Positions 1-9,754 of a stretch of DNA of 64,000 bases are shown here, piece by piece. The notes beneath the pieces are model-generated. The model did not search any database and was not told where the DNA came from. It saw only the letters and a list, made by a program, of their open reading frames with translations. The DNA is from Ornithodoros turicata (lineage: Eukaryota; Arthropoda; Arachnida; Ixodida; Argasidae). Position numbers and translations under genes: made by a program. The DNA lies in assembly GCF_037126465.1 (NCBI RefSeq), contig NC_088202.1, positions 27,760,213-27,824,212 of the forward strand, given 5' to 3'. How positions within the stretch are numbered: the first letter of the stretch is position 1; every line of letters begins with the position of its first letter.

Positions 1-125
1 CCAATTTTTGTGACCGATTTCGTTACTGTCACTATTTTTAAAAAAGTAACTGAATCGTTACTCCGTTACCGAAAAAAGTAACGGTTACCAAGTAACGAGT
101 TAGGCACAACTCTGGCGCAAACCAG
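1..125. repeat. AGTAACG-rich repeat end
   Basis: The first 125 bases are rich in GTAAC/GTTAC words on both strands, with several copies of AGTAACG and GTTACCG close together. Such palindrome-prone ends are common in dispersed DNA-transposon relics. It runs off the left edge, so neither its family nor its other end can be given. Confidence 0.3.
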
Positions 126-2189
126 TTCTTGGAGACAGACCAACTTTTGTTGGAAATACCGAAATATCGCACAACTCACCACATGTGGTTCTTCCATTTT
201 GATTATTTATGATCAGTGAGAAATTAGCTGCAAAATTGCTCTAAAGTGTTGTGTGTTGTTCATGTGACATTAGAGCGATATAGAAGGTGTTACGCACACC
301 TACACGACAAACAGAGCTACGATTTGTCCGCATATGCTTCTCTTACGTGTCGTATTTAGATGTGTGGATTACTAACGGTACCGCATATCAGAAGACTCAA
401 CTGCAGCGAGCTCAATCTGATTAATTACTGTATAAGTGGTTGAATTCGCGGACTAAATAATTCGTGGGTTTATGAGAAGCCAGGATCCTGAGATGATTTG
501 CGGAACCTTAAATTTGCGCGACTATAGTATATGCACCGTGTACGGTGCGTCCACCTTTCATCAGGCGTCTCATGCAGAGCTTTACAGAAGGCATCACAAC
601 TGGCCAGTAACACATGTCATAAATTATTGTCTTCCTTTTAAGGCGGTTCTTACTCAGAGGGCAGCGATGAGGCGTCCTTACTTGGTTAGTATCCGAATCC
701 TTGTCGAATTGCCCTGTACCCCATCAGATATTTCGCGGAGCCCTCACGAATTTCGCGAAAATCACTTATACGGTATCTTGCAAAAAAGTGTAGGGGGTTG
801 TATTGGCTACGTACGGCGCGCAGGCCTATATAGCGCACACAGCAAAAGCGTCAGAAAAAGGCGACGCTTGGTTGTCTATATACGCCAGAATGGTTAGGTC
901 ACACCATGTTTAATGTAATGCCGCTTATCCCGTGGGATGCCGTCACTGGCTTGAACAAGACCATTTTTTCCTGGACCGTTGTCGTCGGCTATCGTCTCGC
1001 GATCAGACTGTTCATAAAACGACGTACAAAAGCATTGCTTAGATGTTTCCAGTCACAATCAGCACCGAACGGCTGATAAAATTACAACAAATGCTTTTGT
1101 GGATGTCGGTATCTCTTAAGCCTTTTCGAATCGAGAGACCGATGCGCTGTCAATTTGATTGACACACAACATAAACAAATATTTACGAGCTGCAAACATA
1201 TGTTTCGATGTTACATGGCCAATCAGACACGTTCGCACGGTTTTATTCAGGTGACATTCAGGTACAATCGGAATATCAGACCTGATATGATGTATATATC
1301 AGACCTGATTCCGGAAAGTGTTACCCGGAATCCGGTAGGACGTGTACGGGAATCCTCTGATTGCGTCTGAACGTCGCCGGAATCCGCCTGAATGCTCCCG
1401 AATTCTGGCCTTCAGGCCATTCAGGGATTTTCGTACGGGATTGGTTGATTACTATGAACAGTGAAATCCAAAATGCTCTATAAAGGATATGTATTTTCAT
1501 GTATGATGTCTTTTCCTCAGATTTTAGCACCGTGACACACACGTAGGTGTCTGCTGCCGTGTAAATGTTCGGACTGCCGGTGATTTGCAGTGCAAGTTCA
1601 CTTTTTTTGCTTCGTATCTTCGCAAGCTTTTTCCTTGCCATATCGTTGCGGCCCTGTCACGCTGAATTGAAACGGCAGGTATCAGCCTTTAGTTCGTTGC
1701 GCAGCTCGTATCAGCACCGAAGAGCAACGACAATTTCTTCTTTGTCATTATTGTTGGGACTGGCACTATCGTGAATGCGTATAGAAGCCAAGATGCGGGA
1801 CCCGACGTGATAAGATGTCTGCGTGATTTCGAGTGGAGCGAACCATAGGGGTGTGTATATTTATGGATACATATTTATGAATATATGCATTGGTGGCCAA
1901 GCTGTATTTGGCAATCTCTGGAATTTCGGGGGGGGGGAACGAAACGCATGAAAAAGACCGCAATTATAACAAAGTACCGTAGCGTAAAAAGTATAGAAAA
2001 AAAACCGCTGAGCCGTATAGTTATTAGGCATTCTTGTATACAATTCATCAATTAAAGCCTTCACTTGACACACCAACAGAAACAAATGACCTGCCGTTCC
2101 AAATGAGACACTGAAAATTTGAAAGGTGTTTCAAGTTCTTCGTAGATAGTTCTTCACGAGCGATTATCCCAACGTTCAGGAGCACTGCA
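126..2189. other. No recognisable gene
   Basis: The open frames here (the longest about 141 codons at 472-897) show no family motif or codon structure I recognise and look like chance frames. Positions 1280-1400 hold a cluster of short CGGAATC/TCAGACCTGAT words in both orientations, possibly the edge of an old inverted-repeat element. A run of nine G lies near 1929-1937. Nothing else is supportable. Confidence 0.5.
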
Positions 2190-2329
2190 TTCTTTTAGTA
2201 TTTATTTTCCTTTCGGTTGGAGGGGGAAGCAAAAAGCCGAGGAGGGTTGACTAAGGCTCCCATCCCAATGTACGTCGTACAGCAGCAGCACAAAATGACA
2301 GTAACAATAAAAAATAACTATATACAAAT
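2190..2329 (-). mobile_element. LINE A 3' untranslated end
   Basis: Downstream of the LINE A reverse transcriptase on the minus strand is a non-coding tail. It contains a purine/pyrimidine-biased stretch and ends with AATAAATACTAAAAG-like sequence around 2190-2205. Its position and the AATAAA-like end fit the 3' UTR of a non-LTR retrotransposon. The exact 3' end and target duplication could not be placed. Confidence 0.5.
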
Positions 2330-3443
2330 GAGCAGATTACAAAATAACAAACAAGGTAACAAAATTAAATACAATGAAGATAAAGCTATTAATCTATGTT
2401 TATAATGGAAGCTAGTGAGGTTCTTTTTTGTCATTAATAAAGGATCCGGTGTAATTCTAACATATTGATTAAAAATTGAAGCAGACGTATATTGTAGTGA
2501 TTGTTTACCGTAGTTCGTTGTACACAAAGGTGTACACCACTCCTAATTACGAAATGAATAATTAGATACTCGTTTATTTAAGTTACATAATTTTAAGAAG
2601 CTTACGTTATTATTACCAGTACATGCTGAGTGCATCAGTGTTAGTCTGTACTTATAGAAGTTGGATATAGGAATGACAGTTTAATATTGAAATAACTCTA
2701 TATTACGTAAACAAGAACCGATACTAGCAACCACTCTCAGGGCTCTCTTTTGTGCCGCTTGCATTTAATTTAATTTCCAGCAGTAGTTGTACCCCAAGCT
2801 AAGAAGCAATAGTTATATCTCGAGAAAAATAAGGAATTATATATCTGGAATTTTACGTTTTCTGGTAAGAAATAACGATACCTATTTAATATTCCATTTA
2901 CGCCAGCTAGTGTCCGTGTAGTGTATTTTACGTGCATGTTCCAACTTACATTGTCTGAAAATATTACCCCTAAAGTTTTAAAGGAAGATACTGTCTCGAG
3001 CTTTTTATTATGATAGCAGAGTGTAACGTTATCACTAAGAACTTTATTTTTCGTGCGAAAAAGCATTGTTTTGGTTTTAGTTGTGTTGATACGCAATGAA
3101 TTACAATCCGACCACGTCTTCAAATTCTGCAAGACGTTATTTGCTAATGCTTCAATTTCTGTTATTGATTGCCCGGAAAAAAGTAATGTTGCATCGTCTG
3201 CGAATATAATAATATCCAATCTGGAAGTGCCATTAGTTATTGGAAGAATGTTCACTATGCCATTAATGTATATATTAAAGAGTAAAGGGCCTAATATGCT
3301 GCCTTGTGGAACCCCTGATTTGACACAGGCGAGATTAGAGGGGATGTTATTTATTACAACTGCCTGCTCACGCAAGCTTAGGTATAATACTATTAGGTTT
3401 AGTGGAATACAACGAATGCCGTACCAGTCTAGTTTTTTGGCCA
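2330..3443 (-). pseudogene. LINE A reverse transcriptase, C-terminal half
   Basis: This is the second half of a non-LTR reverse transcriptase read on the minus strand. An open stretch at 3443-2770 contains the RT motif GVPQGSILGPLLFN (about 3310-3270) and the catalytic FADD box within IIFADDATLLF (about 3200). A thumb-like segment with LGVIFSDNVSWNMHV follows. The frame is broken after 2770, but the C-terminal part continues in other frames to about 2330. The N-terminal half lies at 4617-4162, separated by an inserted plus-strand LINE fragment. Deleting that fragment joins NVLA to KKLDWYGI in frame, so it is one split RT. Several stops and frameshifts make it a dead copy. The clade (CR1/L2-like?) is not certain. 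Confidence 0.8.
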
Positions 3444-4156
3444 CCTGCCACCTGGGCCACTGCATAGTATTACAGTGGGTACCTGGTCATGTCGGCGTAC
3501 CCGGCAATGAAGAGGCCGGCCGGGCGGCCCTGCGTCACCATCATATAGCTTCAGCCCACTCTATCATCTTGCCCAAATGTGATCGTCAGGCCCTCGTCCG
3601 TGCTCTCTCTACAGACAAGACAAGATCACAGTGGCTGCATGACATTACACCCTACTCTCTGCTCCACGCGGTGGATCCTTCTCTTTCACTGTCGCTTCCT
3701 CATCGCCTTCCGCGACACTACGCATCCCTTCTTCACCGCATGCGGCTGAATGTTGCATTTACACCAGTTATGAGGCAGCGTTTTGGCCGTGCGCCCTCGG
3801 ACCTTTGTGCAGCGTGCAGTGTGCGTGCAGACCTACACCACCTACTTATGGACTGCCCGGACTACCAGCGGGAGCAATCTTGCAGCACGAACTGCATGCG
3901 ATCGATCATCGCCCATTTACCACAGGCAAGGTGCTGGGCCCATGGTCCAGTCCCGCTCATACACGCCAAGGTCTGCGTCACCTTTGGGACTTCCTGTCAT
4001 CAACAGGCCTCTCCACCCTGCTTTGATTACCGGACCCCTTATCATCTCCATCATCATCTCTCATCACGTACAAGTGGCACTAGGGCAGCGCCCAGCCTGC
4101 TGGCCGGAATCAGCCCCATCTCATCATTGTATCTCTATGTGTGTGTGTGTGTGTGT
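3444..4156 (+). mobile_element. 5'-truncated LINE fragment: RNase H-like region and zinc-knuckle tail
   Basis: A plus-strand coding remnant begins abruptly with a segment containing VLQWVPGHVGVPGNEEAG, the usual context of the RNase H domain in I/R1/Jockey-like LINEs. It ends with a cysteine/histidine cluster (CAAC...HHLLMDCPDY, about 3810-3860) and a terminal STGLSTLL. A frameshift near 3900 separates the cluster from the tail. A non-coding 3' UTR follows, ending in a (TG)n run at about 4138-4157. The fragment is 5'-truncated, as is typical of LINE insertions. TGGCCA flanks both ends (3438-3443 and 4156-4161), a probable target duplication. A related 3' fragment lies on the minus strand at 9041-9620. 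Confidence 0.75.
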
Positions 4157-4157
4157 G
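4138..4157. repeat. (TG)n microsatellite
   Basis: About ten TG dinucleotides form the 3' tail of the inserted plus-strand LINE fragment and abut its right target duplication. Confidence 0.8.
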
Positions 4158-4161
4158 GCCA

Positions 4162-4617
4162 ATACATTATGATTCATGCAGTCGAATGTTTTTCGGAAAT
4201 CTACAAAGGCAGCTAGGGTTAGGCTCTTTGTCTCAAAATTTCTATTGATTATTTCTTTTAGTTTCAGTAAGGCTATTTCTGTTGATCTGTTTTTCCGGAA
4301 GCCATATTGCTGATCAAATATTACATTACGTCGGTCTAGAAATTTTGTCTAGCGAACGCATATTATTTTCTCCGGGCCTTTAGAAAACACTGGGAGGACT
4401 GATATTAGACGGTAATTTGATAATTCATTCTTATTGCCGCTTTTATGGATTATTGAAACTTTAGCCTTTTTCAACTCTGTAGGGAAAATGCCACTCTGCA
4501 ATGACAAATTATAAATGAAGGCGAGAATTGGAGCTATTACATCTATAACATGTTAGATGGGCCGTATTTGAAGACCAGCAATATCACAGCTTTTCGAATT
4601 GTTGAATAATGCATATA
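4162..4617 (-). pseudogene. LINE A reverse transcriptase, N-terminal half
   Basis: Minus-strand translation gives the start of a non-LTR RT in pieces: a segment with SGIFPTELKKAKVSIIHKSG, then NYRLISVLPVFSKGPEKII, then QQYGFRKNRSTEIALL, and a degenerate FVDFRKTFDCMNHNVL in place of the usual F(L)D..KAFD..NH box. It is interrupted by stops. At its 3' side it runs into the inserted LINE fragment (3444-4156). At its 5' side it is cut by the TA-target element at 4618-5516, beyond which the EN-RT linker continues. Confidence 0.75.
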
Positions 4618-5516
4618 CAGGGTGTCCACGCAAAGTGTGAACAGATTTTTAAAAAATATATCAATCACTTTTTCCGAGATGAAATCAATTGCAATATAGC
4701 ATATGCTGAAGGGCGCTCCCTTGGGGGGCATTAACAGACTCCTAAGGCAATGTCTTAATTAACTTTCAATAATTAACTTTTTAACTGTAAAAGCTACGAA
4801 GTTGCTCCAATGAGAACATCTGATCTCTTCGGTCAGCATATACCAAAGCCGTTTTCAGAACAAAAATCCGTTCGATAGATCGTCCGCAAAAAATTCGTGA
4901 AGGAACGCCATTTTTTTCTTTATTTTATTCATTGCGCATCTCTAGAGACGCGTCTTTCCTTCGCCCCCAATACAAGAGGATGAAAGAGCACACTATCGCC
5001 TCTTGCGTCCTGGAAAAAGATTAAAAGAAAACAGAAAATGCAGCCCAAGATAAGGGCAGTCGCGATAGAGTCACCCGATAGATTTGTGTTTTTGTTTTGT
5101 TTCCGCAAGTTAAAGCTAATCTTCGACGCATGAGGCGGCACTGTGCTCTTTCACTCTCTCACACTGGAGGTAAAGGAAAGCCGCTTCTTCGAAGATGCGC
5201 AATAAACCAAATAAAGAAAAAAATGGCGTTCCTTCACGAATTTTTTTGCGGACGATCTACCGAACGGATTTTTGTTCTGAAAACGGTTTTGGTATCTGGG
5301 GACCGGAGAGATCAGATGTTCTCATTGGAGCAACTTCGTAGCTTTTATAATTAAAAAGTTAATATTGAAAGTTAATTAAGACATTGCCTTAGGAGTCTGT
5401 TAATGCCCCCCTAGGGAGTGCCCTTGAGCATATGCTATATCGCCATTGATTTCATCTCGGAAAGAGTGATTGATATATTTTTTAAAAATCTGTTCACACA
5501 TAGCGTGGACACCCTG
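4618..5516. mobile_element. Inverted-repeat MITE (CAGGGTGTCC ends, TA target)
   Basis: A non-coding element of 899 bp begins CAGGGTGTCCACGCAAAGTG and ends with the inverted equivalent, GTGGACACCCTG. The terminal inverted repeats extend about 300 bp on each side: the words for ATATATCAATCACT, CCTAAGGCAATGTCTTAATTAA and AGATCAGATGTTCTCAT recur in reverse complement. It is flanked by TA (TATA) on both sides and interrupts LINE A coding sequence. Size, long TIRs and TA target fit a non-autonomous Tc1/mariner-type fold-back element (inference). A relic of the same family lies at about 14400-14830, and a different CAGGGTGTCC element at 26741-27521. Confidence 0.85.
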
Positions 5517-5998
5517 TATACTGGTTATTTCCATAGCATCTGTCGGATACAGAAAAATCGATTCATTAACGCAATTTTTTAAGAAATCATTTGCGCCTTT
5601 CGTTGGACTTTCCGTAATTAAATTCACAAAGAGTTCATTAAACTGATTAGCCATTTCTTCACCAGACAGAGTCCTGCCATTAAGCTCAATGTTATCGCAT
5701 TGTTCGTGGCGCTTTATATTTAAAATATCATTTAGGGTTTTCCACACTAGATCACTGCGTTTCGACCCCTCGTTGAATTTTTGCAAGTAGTAATCAGTCT
5801 TTGCCTTTCTTAGAGTAGAAGTAACTTTACTCCGGAAACGACGAAATTTTTGTAGTTTTTCGCTTTCATGGGTTTGAAGGAAGTCATGAAACATCGGGGT
5901 TTTCTCTTTTATCATGCTACGCAAATCTGGGGTTATCCAAGGCTTTCTAATTTTGTTTTGATATTGTTCTTTTAACAAAAGGAAAATGTCTTTTATAG
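5517..5998 (-). pseudogene. LINE A endonuclease-RT linker
   Basis: An open minus-strand stretch of about 150 codons begins near QYQNKIRKPWITPDLRSMIKEK and contains FRRFRSKVTSTLRKAKTDYY and GRTLSGEEMANQFNELFV. This is the basic linker that lies between endonuclease and RT in CR1/L2/Jockey-like ORF2 proteins. Its 3' end is cut by the MITE at 5516. On the other side of the MITE the same protein resumes with a segment around KSCDIAGLQIRPI. It is a non-functional fragment. Confidence 0.75.
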
Positions 5999-6059
5999 AT
6001 ACTTATGAACTTTTCACTAAGAAGTGAATAGCAGCGGTTAACGTCATCTTCATTAAACA

Positions 6060-6302
6060 CTGGATCCTAGTTTACAGAAATAATATCTTGTCTAAACAAA
6101 GTCAGGGATTCATCCGTAATAGGTTGTATAACTATTGTTTTGTTTACATTCTCTCTATGTACTTTTATGTTACATATTATATATACCGGTAAGTGATCAC
6201 TGACATCAGTCATTATAGTGCCTGCCAAAACAGGTTTTCGTAATAGCATTCGTTAGTATAATATCAATCGAGGTTGAAGTCAGAGCAGTGATTCGTGTCG
6301 GG
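6060..6302 (-). pseudogene. LINE A endonuclease, C-terminal part
   Basis: Minus-strand sequence encodes LTLPTRITALTSTSIDIILTN followed by a SDHLPVYI box. These are the TS..IDLIL..N and SDH motifs that close the apurinic-like endonuclease of non-LTR elements; the SDH histidine is catalytic. The N-terminal part of this endonuclease lies 32.7 kb away at 39387-38978. Removing 6309-38971 plus one AGCGTA copy joins the halves in a single frame, with one stop codon just before the junction. Confidence 0.8.
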
Positions 6303-6308
6303 AGCGTA
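6303..6308. repeat. 6-bp target-site duplication (left)
   Basis: AGCGTA lies directly outside the left terminus of the 32.7-kb element. The identical hexamer lies directly outside the right terminus at 38972-38977. Confidence 0.8.
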
Positions 6309-6908
6309 AGTAGTACTTAGTCATGGCGAACTCTAGGGGTGGTCAGTTCGCAACCTGGACCCCTGCACCCTGTGCCGTTGACCCCTGAGTTCTTCGCGTA
6401 TTTTTTCCCGTGCGGCGCGTGCTGCGGAGGATTGTCGGCGCGCTTATCGGTGGGGGAGGACTGCGCGGGCGCTTATCGTAGACTATATTTCAGCAGGTGC
6501 CGACCTCTCGCCATTTTCCTACCTCGGCCGACTTCACTCACATTTTTTTTCCGGATACAACAGGTGTGCGGTTTACATGCAAGTATAGACATGCAAAGGT
6601 TAGCCATACACAAAAGTACAATTGAAAATATATTTATTAATGCCAATTCTATTGCCAATTGTAAAGCTGGTAGTGCTGGGAATTGTAATGCCAATAGTGG
6701 TGCCAATTGTGATGTCAATCAGGTGAAGGAGAAAACCCAGCCGAAAAACCTTCACGACCTGTAACAGAAGAAATAAAAACACCGGGCACTATGTAAATAA
6801 TATACATAATTTATTCGCTATATCCAGTCCTTAAATTCTGAAAGAAAACATAAAATCAACATTCATCACATTGCTTACCAATTGTTCACTTACGGAGCCC
6901 CACACCAA

Positions 6909-7197
6909 CCCAGTGGGCCCTCACCACAGCCCTGTTCCGCTTGTTAAAAGACTCGGGCCTTGCGTCTGCCCTCTGACTGGACATTCTTGCAACTTTCTTT
7001 CATGCCTGTACTGCACTGCACTGCGTTCCTGTTTTTCTTTCATTTTTTCCTTTCCTTTATTTCTTTTGTTTAGTCTCAGTTCCTCTCTTTTTCTTTCTTT
7101 TCGTTTATTTTTCAGTTTCTTTTTCGGAAGGCAAGCTGGCAATAGCCTGGCTGACATTTCCGTTTTTTTTCTTTCACTCTATTAAACATATCCCCCA
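6909..7197 (+). mobile_element. Short retroposon with pyrimidine tract
   Basis: About 290 bp present in the left arm but missing from the right arm. It is flanked by near-identical words, CCCCACACCAA on the left and CCCCGCACCAA on the right (about 6898-6908 and 7198-7208). It contains a long C/T-rich tract (7030-7120) and ends ATTAAACATATCCCCCACCC. It has no ORF of note. The duplication and 3' end suggest a SINE or a 5'-truncated LINE tail (inference). Confidence 0.6.
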
Positions 7198-7440
7198 CCC
7201 CGCACCAATGACCTGAAAGATCACTTATAATTATAATATGAAACTACATTCGCATTCAATAATATGTACAGTATTGTGGCCGCACCTGATAATCTGAAAA
7301 AGAGACATTTAATGTCAACAATCATACTTGAATTATAGCAACAACAATCTGAAAGAGAATCTCAGAGGATTATAACTACAAGTGGCGATAGATGTATGTA
7401 ATTAATTGTGAACTGCAGAGACCCTGGAAGATCATGGGAC

Positions 7441-8251
7441 CAGGGAAGGGTAACGGTAATGGTAACGGAAACAGAAACGGTATCGTACCGAAATTGGAGA
7501 TGGTAACGATAACGAACACGGAAACGCATACCACGGTCCTCTATTACCGGAAACAGAAACGGAAACGAATTTATCGTCCGGTATTGAATTCGAGTAATGG
7601 CCATTCCTGTTTTTTTGCTTTTGTATTTTGATGACTCCATTCCCTGTAATGCTATAAATACTACACGAGAGCATGGCAACATGGCGCAAATTGGATCTTG
7701 AGGGTGCATCCCTCACTTACCACGCCCCAGTCCTCATAACTCCATGACATCAACTCATGACTATACTCCACCATAGCACGAGGATGCCAGCCTATGATTT
7801 TTAGTTACTGATCTTGTACTTTTTTTTTTTTTCACTGTGGCCATGGCAGTATTATTTACTATTGAGAGTGTCCGCTTATGAATGAGACATTGGATGAAAG
7901 TTACGCCCGTCTTGAGTTGCTGGACTCCGAGTGACTGAAGACTGAAAACATGTTCCTACATACATATTTATTTTTATCTTGCAAGATGTGCGCATCCCAA
8001 CGACGTAAAATTACTTGCGTAGTGTGTGCGCGTGACACCGAAGCAGCACTTGGGCAAAACAGGGTGCTGGTAGAGCCGGACGGGCTGTCCTCCCGCAGCT
8101 CTGTAACAACCGTTCCATTGCCGGAAACAGTAACGGAAACGAAACAGAAACAAAGTTGAAAGGCCGGTATCAGAAACAGATAACGGAAACGAAAATATAG
8201 CAGTAACGAAAATGGAAACGGTAACCAAAATACGTCCGTTATCCTTCCCTG
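7441..8251. mobile_element. hAT-type MITE with GTAACGG repeats
   Basis: An 811-bp non-coding element with ends CAGGGAAGGGTAACGG and the inverted CCGTTATCCTTCCCTG. It is flanked by a perfect 8-bp duplication CATGGGAC (7433-7440 and 8252-8259), the TSD length of hAT elements. The right arm of the host element has the uninterrupted site (CCATGGGACACGAACG read in reverse complement near 38150-38170), which confirms the boundaries. Subterminal regions are dense in GGTAACGG/GGAAACGG words, so open frames there are low-complexity artefacts. Confidence 0.88.
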
Positions 8252-8680
8252 CATGGGACACGAACGACACAAACGACACGAACACAAGAGGAAATGAAAT
8301 CTATAGCACAACATTTAATCAAAGAAGATATACAGAAGAAACAACAGAAAGAAGAAACAACAGAGGAGAATAATCTATCATTTTAACTATCATAAAATCA
8401 TCCTCTTGACTTCATCTAATCGAACACCATACAATTTTCATTCTGAGAGACACTACAAAACTTACTTTGTTTTATGAATCCAACACAGAAAATATGTAAA
8501 AAAATGAACTTCACCCCATTGCACGCTCCTAGCCAACAACCAGCTCTAATAATATCTGCACTGATTTGTTGAAGACGGGAGGCGTACGCCCGTTTTGTGA
8601 CAGTTATGAACGTTTCGAGCGCAATAGGGAAGATGAGTCGATTATTCCAACAATACGCAACTTCTAATTAATCAATTTCT

Positions 8681-9040
8681 TATTAAGTGAATAGCATAAG
8701 CATAAGAAGCATCACAATCAACAGCTAGCATTAATAGAGTGCCAAACCTGCAACTCCTAGCCACCACGTAAACAACAGAAACGCGTCGACGAACCCGTTT
8801 AAAAAAAAATCAACACGCTCGCGTGCGGTACCGCGTTAACGTGTCGGCCGCCGAATCGCCTTCGGTACGGGGTTGGGGAAACGTGGCCCGGCGTGTTGCC
8901 GAAACGTCTTCGGGGACGCGGGAGACCCTTTCTTCGAGTTTGTAGTAAATTTCGTTCGAAAAATATTCGTAACTTTTAATATCCACGACATAGAGAATTC
9001 GCATTACGTTATAGTGTATACAGAAAATATCAATCCATTC
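8681..9040. other. Non-coding interior of the 32.7-kb element
   Basis: Sequence beyond the matched left arm. Positions 8650-8790 resemble the reverse complement of 28150-28430 (shared words around GCCAAACCTGCAACTCCTAG and TTAATCAATTTCTTATTAA), so it is part of the dispersed subterminal repeat of this element. 8800-9000 is GC-rich with no recognisable gene. Confidence 0.5.
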
Positions 9041-9620
9041 GATTAAATTCTCAACTTTATTTTCAGAGGAAGGGTGGGGAGGTTCATCGCCAGAGGCGAT
9101 ACTCTACCCCATTGCTGGTGGGGATGTGGGGAATAAAATAATGAGCCGCTTCACAATAACGATCGAAGTCCGACGGTGTCCAGAAATGTCAAAAGAGCGT
9201 TTAGCGCAGATCGTTGCTGGGCTGGATTGGGCCAGGGACCAAGCAATTTCGCTAGGAAGAAGGGACAAGAGTCCAGCTGACTAAGAGACTCGGAGAGTGC
9301 GGTTCGGGAAGGTTGGTAGTGGGGGCAATGAAGAAGAAAGTGCTCCAGATCCTCAAGAGCACCACAATGGCAGCAGGTGGGAGAGTCAACTTGTCTCATG
9401 CGGTAACGTCACTGAGCTGTAAAGGCCACACCGAGGCGCATTCGGTGGATTAATGCAGCATCTTGACGAGAGGTGTTTCGTGGCATGCGTGCTTTAAATA
9501 ATGTACATACGTACCTCACCCACCTTTCACCCGAAAAGTGCGTCGAGCTCCCTTTAGTGTGGAGTTTGCGTTTTACCACGTTATGAGCTAAAAAATTGAT
9601 GTATGGCCTTAAAGTAAAAT
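9041..9620 (-). pseudogene. LINE 3' fragment with zinc-knuckle tail
   Basis: Minus-strand coding sequence near 9400-9150 reads CCHCGALEDLEHFLLHCPHY and then a conserved tail ending DTVGLRSLL. It is closely parallel to the tail of the plus-strand fragment at 3444-4156 (CAAC...HLLMDCPDY...STGLSTLL). It is followed by a 3' UTR ending GAAAATAAAGTTGAG near 9050. Only the C-terminal CCHC region and part of the preceding segment remain, so it is a 5'-truncated copy of the same I/R1/Jockey-like family. It lies immediately downstream of the LINE D tail, in the same orientation. Confidence 0.7.
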
Positions 9621-9623
9621 TCT

Positions 9624-9754
9624 CTATTTCATTTCATTTCATTTTATTACCCTCAAGCGCAATTGCATTACAGAGGGGAGTGAGGCAAAATAATACACGA
9701 AACTACACATATAAGAAATAGTAGGAAATAACAATACTATAACAAAGAAAAACA
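9624..9754 (-). mobile_element. LINE D 3' tail with (TGAAA)n
   Basis: Downstream of the RT on the minus strand is a short 3' UTR ending in GGGTAATAAAATGAAATGAAATG. The pentamer repeat at 9624-9645 is the kind of microsatellite tail used by L2/CR1-like LINEs instead of poly(A). Confidence 0.65.

Larger units (their letters stand above)
6309..8680 (+). repeat. Left terminal inverted arm of the 32.7-kb element
   Basis: This arm pairs in reverse complement with 37548-38971. The matched blocks include the terminal ~200 bp, the block around GTTTACATGCAAGTATAGAC (6572), the block around ATTCATCACATTGCTTACC (6860), the block at 7209-7440 and the block at 8252-8680. Two later insertions lie inside it and are absent from the right arm: a retroposon at 6909-7197 and a hAT-type MITE at 7441-8251. 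Without these the arm is about 1.27 kb. Confidence 0.8.

Noticed and set aside
472..897. 141-codon plus-strand open frame as a real gene
   Set aside because: No family motif, mixed composition and no splice or promoter context; a chance frame is likely.
7392..8314. Several ORFs rich in R/Y/F/S on the minus strand
   Set aside because: They translate GGTAACGG/GGAAACGG subterminal repeats of the hAT-type MITE; low-complexity artefact.
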